A stretch of 64,000 nucleotides of DNA from Xestospongia bergquistia (Eukaryota > Porifera > Demospongiae > Haplosclerida > Petrosiidae): NCBI GenBank assembly GCA_963965975.1, contig OZ014413.1, positions 250,501 to 314,500 on the forward strand. The letters are read 5' to 3'. Position numbers and translations under genes: made by a program. The notes below the pieces were generated by a model that saw only the letters and a list, made by a program, of their open reading frames with translations, was not told the origin of the DNA and did not search any database. Positions 1-10,600 of the stretch are shown here, piece by piece. Positions within the stretch are counted from its first letter, which is position 1. Each line of letters starts with the position of its first letter.

Positions 1-3000
1 GAAAGATATAATGAATTTGACTTTTCCAATGGTTTGTAAATAAGTATGAACAGTAGACTTGTGAACACTAATAAGAAAACCTGTGTATCCTTTATGCATA
101 TATTTAACTCCATGTGTACTACTAACTCTGTTTTACATCAGGAGATACTGGGAGTGTTGATTGGAGACTTGATGACAATAGTGTTCTAGTCATTTCACCA
201 AGTACTGAACAATGTGAAAATATTGTGAGTAGATTAAAACGAGAAAAAGAGATAAATAAAGAATCATTATGGCGTATTGAACTCCGATCATCGACTACTG
301 AAAGTGCTCTAGTACTTATAGACAGTCTTGATCAGTTTGGAGTGAGGGAACTTTCTATAGAGGACACTTCATTGGACAGTAAGTGTGTATCAACATTGTC
401 AAGGAAATTTACAAAAGTGAAGAAACTATTGTTTAACTCCTCCTCTCTTCCTACTGGTAGTATTCAACAAGTTATTTATGCTCTAGCACATACTGAAACT
501 TCACTTGAGGGATTATTCCTGTGGAATATTCCTATCACAGATGATAATGTAATTAGCTTGTCTTATGTGATATGTAATAACAAGACATTGAAAGTACTAG
601 ACCTCTCCAACTGTGATATCACTGATGAAGGTGTCCAATATATCTGTAAAGGGGTTGCTAAGAATCAAACACTAACTATGTTAGCTCTCAGCAATAATCT
701 TCAGATCACTTCAGCTAGTACCAGTGCAATAGTTGAACTAATAAAAACAACTAATTCATTGGAAAGATTATATCTCCGCAATACTTCACTGAATGATGAT
801 GATATTAAGACAATTAGTACTGCATTAACTGAAAGTACTACAATACAACAGCTTGTATTATCTGAACAACACGAGAAAATTTGTGAGACTTTCAATCCTA
901 GTATTAAAGAGAAACTCTATTTTGTAATGGAAAAGCCAAGTGGAACAGGTATGTATTATATACTTACTTAATTCAATCATGTTACAAATGTAAAAAAATT
1001 TAATAATATTAACAATCCCTATGTACTGGATTGTCCAATCAATAAATATCTTAATATTACAACATCAATGAATATTGTAGTCTTAATACTTTGCTATTGA
1101 TAAACTTTCTTTCTGTACAAGTGATTTACAGGTTAAAGAAATGTTTTAAAGTATCATTGCAATAAAAATTACTGAAAGGTTTTTTGTCTCTACATTTTCT
1201 TTTGTAGCCAATGAAAACTCAAAAATTTTAAAAGATTATATATAGTAGCTATTTTCACAGATGCTGCAACATGTATCTATAAGATTAATTGCTTTTGTAG
1301 ACCTAATTGACTTGGAGCACTTCAAAACAATACTAGTCGTTTTAACAACAACTTACTTAAACAGTCACTTTTTGAAATGGCATAATTAAACAAGAAAAAT
1401 GGATGAGAATACAATTTAGTAGTCTTGTCTCAAACTGGTTATGCCTAAGGCAAAAAAATCAGCTTTAGTCTTTTATTTTTTCTTAACTGCAGCTTCTTTA
1501 TACCAAAAACTATTGTTGTTACTATCATTATTATATTATTATAAAAATTATATAGTTACTACTTCTACTAGTGATCATCATGACTTACATAATACAAAAC
1601 AAGAGAAAGATAGATATATATAGCTCAACTTACTTGTAAACTACAGTCTGTTACTAGAGAAAAGAAAGATATATGGTTATGTTCTATAGCTACTGATAAA
1701 GTATTAGTAGAGAAACAAGAAGAGATTGAGAGGTCGACCAGAGAGAAAGAAGGTGAGCTATAGTACTGTTAGTAGTACATACCATATATGGTTATGTTCT
1801 ATAGCTACTGATAAAGTATTAGTAGAGAAACAAGAAGAGATTGAGAGGTTGACCAGAGAGAAAGAAGGTAAGCTATAGTACTGTTAGTAGTACATACCAT
1901 ATATGGTTATTTTCTATAGCTACTGATAAAATATTAGTAGAGAAACAAGAAGAAATAGAGCTGTTGACCAGAGAGAAAGAAGGTAAGCTATAGTATTGTT
2001 AGTAGTACATACCATATATGGTTATGTTCTATAGCTACTGATAAAGTATTAGTAGAGAAACAAGAAGAGATTGAGAGGTCAACCAGAGAGAAAGAAGGTA
2101 AGCTATAGTACTGTTAGTAGTACATACCATATATGGTTATGTTCTATAGCTACTGATAAAGTATTAGTAGAGAAACAAGAAGAGATTGAGAGGTTGACCA
2201 GAGAGAAAGAAGGTAAGCTATAGTACTGTTAATAGTACATACCATATATAGTTATGTTCTATAGCTACTTACAAAGTATTAGTAGACAACAAAAAAGAGA
2301 TAGAGATATTGCAGGAGAAGATAACAACTCTAACTTTACAACTAAGAGAGAAAGAAGGTAAGCTATAGTACTGTTAGTATTACATAATATATATGGTTAT
2401 GTTCTATAGCTACTGATAAAGTATTAGTAGAGAAACAAGAAGAGATTGAGAAGTTAACCAGAGAGAAAGAAGGTAAGCTATAGTACTGTTAGTAGTACAT
2501 ATAATAGCCGCTTCTACTACATCATGTGGTTGATATATACAATAAATCTTTTTAACGAACACTTACATAGAGATCTTCAAATATTCTTTATACTTTCTAT
2601 TCATTAATTTATAGTATTATGATACTTAATTAGCTACTGTATATGATAAGATGTTTAATCATTATTTTATAGACTCACAACCAACAAATATGACAATGGA
2701 TATATCTACTGATGCTGCTGAATCATTTCAAGTTACAAGGAAAAGTGTGACTGTCCAAACAGAATCAATAGAACTGTCAGTAGATAAACAGGATGTATCT
2801 ACTGATGTCACTGAGACATCAAATAACAGTAAGTAAGTTATTATTATAAATTTTAATAAACTTGATTCATTTCTAATTAAAACATTTGTGATTCCACTAA
2901 TATATAGTATGTAGAGTTGTAATTCCTTCATTGGTAGAAACATTATATTGTATACCTAGAAAATTTAGCAGAAATTATATTTGGTGGATTAAACTATAAT

Positions 3001-6000
3001 CTAGAAAATGAAAAGATTAATTTGACTGTCCTTCACTCTACATTGACACATTTGACTTGCTCTTCTGTTAGTAAAGGAGTAGTCATTGTGTATGTAGACA
3101 CTGATTATTTTGAGAAATATTTGAATAAGGTCATTTCTGTTTAGGTGTTTATTTCTCAATTAAAAAAATCCACCCACTACACATAAATTAATATTGGTAT
3201 TAGGATTGGTGGTACATACATAAATACACTAATCCACCAAATATTCTGTCTATACAATATATGATTATATTAATGATCATGTAGTTAATGAACAGTACTG
3301 ATTGTAATAATGTGTAATTGTTTGTTATAGAAACTTTACAACAAACGCTGGAAGCTGAGAAAAAAATGAGCAAAATGAAAACAAAAGAATTAGAGACATT
3401 AAGAGGTATATTATTATATATTACATATTATATCTATATATAATGTAATTTACATGTAATTACCTTTGTTGACTTATAGATAATGAAAAAGAATTACTTT
3501 CTAAATTAAAAGAAAAAGATCAAGAGATAGAAATACTAAAGGAAAGAGTAACATCATTGACAGCAGAAGACAAGATCATTCAACAAGGTATGTACCAGTT
3601 TATTATATGTAATTATGTTCACTTAGTAATAGTTAGAACAAAAATGAAATTAACAAATTCGTTTTATCAAACATATTTATATTATATCATCACAATTACC
3701 TTTTTATATTTTTATTGAACAGAATCATTTCAAGTTACAAGGAAAAATGTGACTGCACAAACAGAATCAATGGAACTGGCAGTAGATAAACAAGATGTGT
3801 CAGTTCAATTTAATTATCTCATCTTATCAGATGGTACTGCTATTTTATAACTGATCCTCTTTGTATTGAGTGTTTATAGATACTCTTAAAGGTGTGTGTA
3901 TTGGAGGAGAAGAGATGTTCCTAATTCAAGGAGATTCTGCTCAGTTCTTCAATTGGGAACAATATGGATTGAGAATGACAATATTTGAAGGCACTTTGTC
4001 TCCAACAGATACCTGTGAAGTTGTTGTTAGAGCATTAGTTGGTGGACAGTTTCAATTACCTGAAGACACAGAATTAATTAGTGTTGTTTATAGTATATCT
4101 GTGTCTAAGCCACTTCTCAAGCAAGTCAAATTAGATATACAACACTGTGCAGATCTAGTCACTCAAGATCATATCAGTTATCTACGTTTTGCTACAGCTT
4201 CTGTTAATACTGGACTCCCTTATCAATTCAAGCTTGAAGAAGGAGGACAGTTCCACACTGGTGATCAGTATGGCAGCATTTATCTTTCTCAGTTCTCCTT
4301 ATGGACAATTGTCAAATTTTTCAAGAGATTGCTGGGATATCCTACAAGTAGTGAATCATCTTCTGATGATGAATTATCCTCTGTAGAACCTATTCAAGAG
4401 GATGGAAATGAAGACAGTCCAGCAGAAGGTATACTAACAAAAAAACTGTTTCATGAATTTTCTCATTGTAGGGAATTTGCTAATAATGGGTTCTAGTGTT
4501 GGAGCTATAGACAGAACAAAGTCATTGACACCTTCCTCGTCAACTGATGATAAGCCTAGCTCTGTAGACATATCTACATCTAGTTTAGAACATAGTCCAC
4601 AACTTCCTTACTCATTAACTCTACCTAGTGAACAGTCCAATACAAAAGGTAGACTAATAGTTTTGACAATATTTGATAAATGTTCCTGTAGATGTTAACA
4701 AACCATTTCCTGATAACTGGTATGTAGCTCAGATAGTATATGAGGATAAAGGTCATGGTACTAAATGGTTAATGCATTTCATGGTTGCTAAATGTCTTGA
4801 TGCTTTACTAAAAGTGAGTAAAATACTATTAGAATTGTGTAATATAATACAATATATATATATATATAGTATATAAAGAAATCTCTTCCACCTCATGTTG
4901 AGAAAGATGACAGCCTATGCTTCACATTTGAAAATGATGATGATTACATTGAATTAATTCTTAATGAAGCACAAGAGTATCCTTTTAATGGATGGAATAT
5001 CTACCCTCACCGAGAGCCAGTGGTATGTAGAATATTATAGATGTAATGTGTTGATGAGTAATTTACAGATATTATATAAACGTGTTGTGGACATGTTTGG
5101 TTCTCAAAACCCTCCAAGTTATCGTTCTATACTGATCACTGTATCTGCTAGACATGGACCTGATACAGTGGATGAAATAAAATATAGTATACCATTGAGA
5201 GGAATTAAACCTGATAACATGAAAATAAATATTATACGATCTCTTGGTAGTAGTATTAATAGTAAGAAATAATCCATTATATTATATATAGTCAATGTTC
5301 TTTTAAGAAGGAACGTCAAGTAGAGCATCAACTTTTAAAAGTACTACTACTACTACACAATGTAAGTGATATTTATTATAATTTATTATTAATAGCTAGT
5401 GTGTGTTGTGAGAGTAGTAATTAAATTATGTATACCAAAATAGAAATTGTTAAGTGATAATCTTTTGCATGTTCTTGGTACAATCATAGTGATACTTTTT
5501 CAAGTATTAAGTCTGTAAAATACACTTCACTAGTTATATAATAATCTTTGAGAGTCATAATAGATTCTATCCTGTAATAACAATAGCAATTTAATTAGGA
5601 TAATTGTATTGTTATTTTATTTAGAGATCTAAGTTAGCTTCGATTGAATAATGTACACAATGAGTTCACTTATCATTGTCCATATAGGTTCTACATTTGA
5701 CTCAGTACCAGATAAACATCTACTACTTGAGTTATTAGCTGATATCAAACATCTGTGGTGTGAAATAGGATTAGCACTGAAAGTTCCTGATGAAGAAATT
5801 GAAGGTCTACGACAGAAAAATCTATCAGACATCAATAAGTTGTTTAAAGTATTACAATACTGGATTAATCAAGGTGTAGAAGTGACTTGGTATAGTATCA
5901 TTACTGCTGTGAGGAGCAAAATTGTTGGACAGTCTCAAATTAGCAAAGAAATTGAATCTCATGTTATACAATTGCAAGGTAGTGCTAGTTACATGTCACT

Positions 6001-6190
6001 TGTCATAGGAAATAAAGGATACCATACATGAGGAAACTTGTTGCATGCAACAAAATTGGCCAATGTGTATTAAATTGGTTACCAGCTACAAGTAACTCGC
6101 AACAAGTAGATATGCTATTTGTACATGTACATTGGATAATTATAAAGATGTATAAAAGCACTCATTTCTGTTTCAGAATTAGCTACATGA
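1..6190 (+). CDS. Gene A (5' end outside window): PIDD-like LRR - coiled coil - ZU5 - UPA - Death protein
   Basis: Multi-exon gene whose first exons lie before the window. Exons by splice consensus: 142-948 (LRR), coiled-coil exons 1690-2472, linkers 2673-2828, 3331-3405, 3480-3587 and 3723-3833, ZU5 3880-4428, Ser-rich linker 4472-4648, UPA 4692-4813, 4870-5022 and 5069-5246, Death 5688-5978, terminal 6177-6190. Known: LRR-ZU5-UPA-Death is the layout of PIDD1, an activator of caspase-2 and NF-kappaB platforms, and ZU5-UPA-Death also occurs in UNC5 and ankyrins. Inferred: cytosolic sensor/adaptor, since no signal peptide or membrane segment is visible. I did not see a PIDD-type His-Phe-Ser autoprocessing site. 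Gene F is its near full-length paralogue. The exon at 1556 is disrupted. Confidence 0.72.
142..948 (+). CDS. Gene A LRR exon (ribonuclease-inhibitor-type repeats)
   Basis: Single exon between acceptor TTACATCAG and donor GTATGT, about 269 codons, entered in phase 1 (reads DTGSVDWRLDDNSVLVISPS at its start). Repeats have the L..L.L..C.I.D.G pattern of RNI-like LRRs, for example LKVLDLSNCDITDEGVQYI and LERLYLRNTSLNDDDI, about 28 residues each with at least five recognisable units. LRRs of this type bind protein ligands; no ligand can be read from the sequence. Four paralogues occur in the window. The closest is the gene D copy (19897-20703), differing at only about ten residues, which implies recent duplication or gene conversion. 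Confidence 0.85.
1556..1672 (+). pseudogene. Broken coiled-coil exon of gene A
   Basis: Starts like the intact exons at 21298, 37173 and 54869 (V-T-T-S-T-S-D-H-H-D) but has a two-base TA expansion in GATAGATATATATAG that shifts the frame to a stop at 1621. After GAGAAAAGAAAG the sequence jumps into the intron of the micro-exon array (ATATATGGTTATGTTC), so its second half, its donor and the following Death-domain exon seen in F and H are missing. It can be skipped in frame because flanking exons are phase 1. Confidence 0.65.
1690..2472 (+). repeat. Tandem coiled-coil micro-exon array 1 (7 units, 115-bp period)
   Basis: Seven exon+intron units. Exons start at 1690, 1805, 1920, 2035, 2150, 2265 and 2410. 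A standard unit is a 63-nt exon (21 codons, three heptads, core DKVLVEKQEEIE.LTREKE) plus a 52-nt intron from GTAAGCTATAG to TTCTATAG. The sixth exon is a 93-nt (31-codon) variant. Every exon is phase 1 at both ends, so unit number can change without frame loss. The encoded peptide is Glu/Lys-rich with hydrophobic heptad positions, a coiled-coil rod joining the LRR to ZU5. Introns are as conserved as exons, indicating recent tandem duplication. Confidence 0.88.
2673..3833 (+). CDS. Gene A linker and coiled-coil exons
   Basis: Four small exons: 2673-2828, 3331-3405, 3480-3587 and 3723-3833. The second and third encode charged coiled coil (for example KEKDQEIEILKERVTSL). The first and fourth share a module, ESFQVTRK.V..QTES.EL and VDKQDVS, so part of the fourth exon has been copied into the first; gene F lacks the copied part (38125-38187). 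Long introns between them (2829-3330, 3588-3722) show no other coding signal. Confidence 0.65.
3880..4648 (+). CDS. Gene A ZU5 domain exon and Ser-rich linker exon
   Basis: Exon 3880-4428 encodes a beta-rich domain of about 140 residues with ZU5 hallmarks: an initial G-G segment (VCIGGEEMFLIQGDS), the P-x-x-T-x-L-I-S-V-V-Y-S-I-S core and a following P-L-L-K-Q-V-K-L-D-I-Q-H-C strand. An acidic Ser-rich tail follows (SSESSSDDELSSVE). Exon 4472-4648 is a low-complexity Ser/Thr/Pro linker. ZU5 domains in UNC5, PIDD and ankyrin pack against UPA and Death domains, and the same order follows here. The paralogue in gene F is 39238-39989. Family call by pattern, not by profile search. Confidence 0.7.
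4692..5246 (+). CDS. Gene A UPA-like domain (three exons)
   Basis: Exons 4692-4813, 4870-5022 and 5069-5246 are joined in phase 0, unlike the phase-1 rule elsewhere, so the domain behaves as one unit. They encode a beta-rich region (W-Y-V-A-Q-I-V-Y-E-D, then F-T-F-E-N-D, then SILITVSARHGPD and KYSIPLRG). Position after ZU5 and before Death matches the UPA domain of UNC5/PIDD/ankyrin. Similar three-part modules occur in F (40032-40594), G (48887-50690) and, more divergent, H (57934-58267). The call leans on context. Confidence 0.58.
5688..6190 (+). CDS. Gene A Death-domain exon and terminal E-L-A-T exon
   Basis: Exon 5688-5978 (acceptor CATATAG, donor GTAGTG) encodes about 97 residues with the helical Death-domain pattern: LLELLADIKHLWCEIGLAL, then helices around EEIEGLRQ and KLFKVLQYWI, then VTWYSIITAV. 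The last exon, 6177-6190, adds only E-L-A-T and TGA. ATTAAA, a possible polyadenylation signal, follows the stop immediately (6191-6196). The same terminal exon ends genes B and F. Death domains form homotypic complexes; the partner is unknown. Confidence 0.75.
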
Positions 6191-6537
6191 ATTAAAGTAC
6201 TAAAAGCAAAAGAGTTCACAACATTTTATTTAACTAACAACGATTGTGCACATTTTTCAAGTATTATGCATGTCAACAATTAGTTGTTATTATTAAGTTG
6301 GTAAGTATATTTATATATTGTGTAAACCAGTCTTTAAATATTTACATTACCTCAAGTTAATAAAGTTATATATTATAGTCTATATTGTCATTATAATGTT
6401 ATTGTTATCATCACTTATATCTCATACAAATAATTTATGTCCTACATTAACAGGTTGTACCAATATAGCTATTTTTATCCTTTATAACCTGATATAATTT
6501 CTTTAACTAATAAATAATTTGTATATATATATACTAC
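6191..6537. other. Intergenic spacer between convergent gene A and minus-strand gene copy 1
   Basis: AT-rich, about 350 bases, with no open frame of note. Gene A ends at 6190 and the minus-strand gene stops at 6538, so the two converge here. The same spacer recurs at 41516-41859 and, shortened, at 13158-13315. Confidence 0.6.
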
Positions 6538-7160
6538 TTAATAACCAAGAACAGGTGGAGCAGTTTGAGGTCTACTAGCCCCTTCTCCTCCTCCTCTTTG
6601 TGTACGAGACTTTGTCAGAAATAGTTGAGGTTTTGGAACACTAGTCTTGTTAACCTTCTATACATATAATAACTAGTAATATAACTAGTGATTATTACCT
6701 GTAATGTGTATGGTCTATTAAGACAAAACCATTGATATATAGTTAACAGTTCTTGATGTTGTATTTCAACATGAGGATTACTACAGAGACAACAATGATA
6801 AGAGAGAGAGAGAGTCTGAGAGAGACAATTATAACAAGTGATCATGTGACATACTTGAGTACTTGATTCAACATTATTGTTAATGTCTGATAAAAGTTAT
6901 ATTCAGTACATGTTCCTTTCCTACAGTAAGTGATCATGTAGTACAGTATATAGTATTATTATCTCATAGTAATACTGACATACACTGGTAATGTACCTAG
7001 TAGATGTTGTATGGAGTGACTCTCCTCTGTTGTATCCATGTATAGACTGTTGTAGTCCATGTATCATCTTGTTGAACTCCACATAACTACTGAGCTATAT
7101 AGATCACTTTATATATATCTATATATACTGTGTAGTAGAAGAATGACTGACCTTAGAAAA
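6538..7160 (-). CDS. Minus-strand gene copy 1, unrecognised, Cys-rich with basic tail
   Basis: Read on the minus strand. Last exon 6657-6538 (after acceptor TATAG) encodes about 40 residues, Lys/Arg-rich then T-A-P-P-V-L-G-Y and TAA. The preceding exon, about 6886-6699, carries CYNCLSQ and CCLCSNPHVEIQH, a CxxC...CxxC zinc-binding-like pattern, then TIYQWFCLNRPYTLQ. A further exon around 7085-7000 reads VEFNKMIHGLQQSIHGYNRG. I do not recognise the protein. The start codon seen in copy 3 (M-E-R-E-V-S-F-L-R-C) is missing here, because a short replacement near 7157-7172 removed it. Internal borders are uncertain. Confidence 0.5.
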
Positions 7161-7170
7161 ACGTGAGTCT

Positions 7171-7240
7171 GCAAAAACCTCCAAATGAGCTCCACCCTAA
7201 TTGATATAATTCATGGACTTATTGAGCATGCGCAGAATGA
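7171..7240 (+). promoter_or_regulatory. Shared bipartite promoter block, gene B
   Basis: Contains CAAATGAGCTCCACCCTAAT and, about 20 bases downstream, GAGCATGCGCAGA, a near match to the NRF1 palindrome TGCGCATGCGCA. The start codon lies about 45 bases beyond. The same two blocks precede genes C, D, F, G and H. Here they sit between divergent genes (minus-strand copy 1 and gene B), suggesting a bidirectional promoter. Factor identity is inferred from the motif only. Confidence 0.6.
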
Positions 7241-7278
7241 TAACTCAGGACGTCGCCCTCATACGCCCCTTTTTTGTA

Positions 7279-7606
7279 ATGGCTTCCAACACTGAAGTTG
7301 GGGATATTACAAGCTACAGACGAGCTGTTGTTGATGTTTTCGTCTCATACCATGACAGAATTCGCTCTGTACTAGAGGGAAGCATGGTGTCTTTTACTAG
7401 CAAAGCATATTCAGCACACTTAATATCCTCACTAAATATGGAGTTTGCTAGTATATTTGAACAGTTCAAAACTGATTTTGAGTCTTGTAGAAGTATTTCA
7501 GAGATACAACAACGATATAAATGTTTTATTGATATTCTTCTTGACATTGGTGGACCAGTGGAAGATGTTGGGAAAGAAATTAATAAAGAACTAGCAAATC
7601 TGACTG
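7279..7606 (+). CDS. Gene B exon 1: helical N-domain
   Basis: About 109 residues, predicted mostly helical: VVDVFVSYHDRIRSVL, FTSKAYSAHLISS, FASIFEQFKTDFESC, EIQQRYKCFIDILLDIGGP. Its length and periodicity would fit a death-fold bundle, but there is no clear CARD or Death signature, so I leave it unnamed. Paralogues: 13562-13883 (intact) and 44610-44937 (nonsense codon). The following intron (7607-8559) is nearly 1 kb and holds no coding signal that I see. Confidence 0.68.
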
Positions 7607-10600
7607 GTAAGTAGTTACATATATATATAACAGATATGTATAATGTTGACATTGTAATGATTTAATTATCTTTCCCACTCAAAGTAGTTTAGTAGTTTTA
7701 ATATTAAGGATTTTTTATATCATTCCCATTATACCCATATCAACAAGGTATTGAGCTACATTTGCTGAAGCTTGAGAAGAGTTTAGCAAAGGTCACATTA
7801 GAACTTCAATTTATTGTGATACATAGAAGCTATAATTAGCCACATTTGAGCATGTGCTAAACATTTTATCATAAAATCAATAAAGTTACAATTCTTACTT
7901 TGACAACATGTATTTATAACTTCTATAGCTTTGTACAAGTAAACATTAATAGTGTTGTAAATTCTGTGAGATGCTATCTGTATAGCCTGCTTGTTACACA
8001 CCCACTTCATGACTATTAACAAAGTTCAAGAATAAATTCATTGTTTTGCACCTTATTCAATTAAATGTAATCTTTGGTAGACCTTTATAATGCTTTAACA
8101 AAGAGAAAGGTCATTGATTTACATTATTACTGTCTAGCTGATATAATTATTTGTTACCTGATAATGTCATATACTAAAGATATATTCTATTTGGCATGCT
8201 ACTTGTGCTAAGTGTTCTTAGGATTGTTTTGGACCATGTATGTATGTATATAAGTTTGTCCATTTCTTATAATTTTATTTCATTGTTGTATGAAACTTTG
8301 AAGAGCAAAGAATGAAATTAATTCAACTGCCAACACACACTATTATTGTTTGGAGTTAGGTGTGGTTTATTGAAGCTTCTAAGTTTCTGTAGATTAAGAA
8401 AATGTGTTAGATTAGCTTCATAGCTTTGGCCAACTCTGGTCTTTAAACTAGCAATAATCATGTCCTTTGTGGCAATAACAGTGCCATCAAAATAATTTTA
8501 GGACTATTTTTATAATTATATTCCACTTGTTTACTATCTGTTCTATTTATTACTGTCAGGTGGTAAAATTCAGCTACATCTTCCACCTACTTATAAATAT
8601 GATTTTGATCAAATGAGAACAAAATTAGGAGATCTTATTCTCACTGTGTTACCTCTTATCAAATCTGCTGTCACATCAAAATTGAAAGAATTGAAAACAT
8701 TTCTTCGAATGTCATTCCGAGAGCTAAGACCTCAGTTAGCGATAGCAGAATCATTTGATGATGTCATGGATATTGTACGAGAGAGATGTACCATTATCAA
8801 TATTGCTTGTCTAGAGGCTATTATCAATCATTACAAGATTGAAGAGGCAAAGAGTCATATCACAGCATACAAAGTGGAAGTTGATCAGTTTTGTGAAGAA
8901 TTCAAACTCCGTGTGTGTGAAAATAATGACTTCATGACTAGTCCATCCACTCTTCTTAAGTGTGACACCATTGAGGTTACCCTAGAAAGGATGACAGATG
9001 AACACTCATTTCACGAAATACCAGGTGTTCTATGGAAGGCATTTAGAGATATGGCAAAGAGAGTTTTAGTTAAATGTAAGTTATAAATTTATAACATGTT
9101 TTTAGTTAGTTTTGTCAGAACTTTATTTTCCTCCTAGGCATGGTTTGCCAGACAATATATTGTTTTTATCACAATACAATATTTAATGTGAATATGAATA
9201 ACATTCCTACAAGTGTTACAATGATGACTAAAGTGTCTAGACTCTATAGCATTCTAGTAGCAAGATCATTTCTAGTATTTTTCTACCTTCACTTTTAATA
9301 TCTCATTTTAGACAGTCCCAAGATAGTTTTGGATCATGTGTTTATATCATAATTATATGATTGTTCAATTAATATCCATTTTTGTCTATTGTTGTATGTG
9401 ACATTAAAATGTAATGAATAATTGTTTTACTGCATAAAGTAACTACCAATGTACATAGCAACCTATAAACATAAATATAGTTATATTGAGAGTGCCTTGA
9501 ATTAGGGATAGTCAATTGAGGCTTCTAAATTCTGTAACGAAGTCCATGAAATGTCTTTCATAGGTTCAAACCTTCTTAGTCTTTAAACTTGACAAAAATT
9601 TTGACTGTTAAAGCAACAACAATATTATCAAATGATCTTAGAGTTATTACAATTATAAATTTGTAATCATATTAGTATCATTAATGTTTATACTTTATTT
9701 GTAATAGGTATTTCTGATTACTCTGATGATACTGTTAATAAAGATTATTCTGATACACTTAAAAGAGCTCGTAAAGAGGGACATGTTAAAGTGAAGTGGA
9801 CCAAGCTCTCTGTATCTGGTCCTCCAGGAAGTGGCAAGTCATCTTTTATGAAACTATTACTTAATGAGCCTCCACCAAAATGTCATCATAGTACTTCAGT
9901 AATGGCAGTACCTGAAATAAGAATGATAACGACCACACCTCTTGTAGTTGGTGAAGCTACCCAGTCTTTAATTAAAGTAGTTCCTAATTTACTAAAGGAG
10001 ATGCTTGCCAAAACCATCAAGAAAGGAGTTAAATCACATTCGTTGCCAACAACATGTTCATCAACTGTTGTCACTGTACAAAGTGATAAAGATGATGGTA
10101 GTGATCACTCTTCTTCTGATGAAGCACAAGATTTTGAGCAACAAGAAAATGAAACATCTGCAGAAATTGTCTCTCAATCTCAAGAGTCAATACCATCTCC
10201 AGTTTCTAATGCTACCAAAAAAATCCTAGAGATGTTACCTTATGTGAAGGAATCTACTCCACTCTTAGAATCACACTGGATATATGCAGTAGACTCTGGA
10301 GGTCAGGCTGCTTTCTTAGATATAGCACCAGCTATACTACGTTATAATTCAGTTAATATTCTTACACACAGACTAAATGAAAAACTTGAAGATGTATCAA
10401 ACTTTTACTTCAGTGTTGAAGGACAGAAGATTGGTAATCCTGTGGAACGACAAATAACAAACTTACAACTTATTGAAACATCATTTCGTTCACTCACATC
10501 TGTTAATCCACCCAACCTATCAGGTATTCCTTGCTCAATCAAAGAACCACTCTCTCTAGTACTGGGAACATTTTATGATAAGATAAGTGATTCTGGTGAG

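Noticed and set aside
7213-7278. Upstream ATG extending gene B exon 1 by 22 residues
   Set aside because: The segment overlaps the promoter block and is not conserved as protein in the paralogues. The M-A-S-N start is shared.
9886-10074. Minus-strand and alternate-frame ORFs over the GTPase exons (also 11239-11448, 21829-22017, 23181-23390)
   Set aside because: Shadows of the strongly conserved plus-strand frame, conserved only because the plus strand is duplicated.
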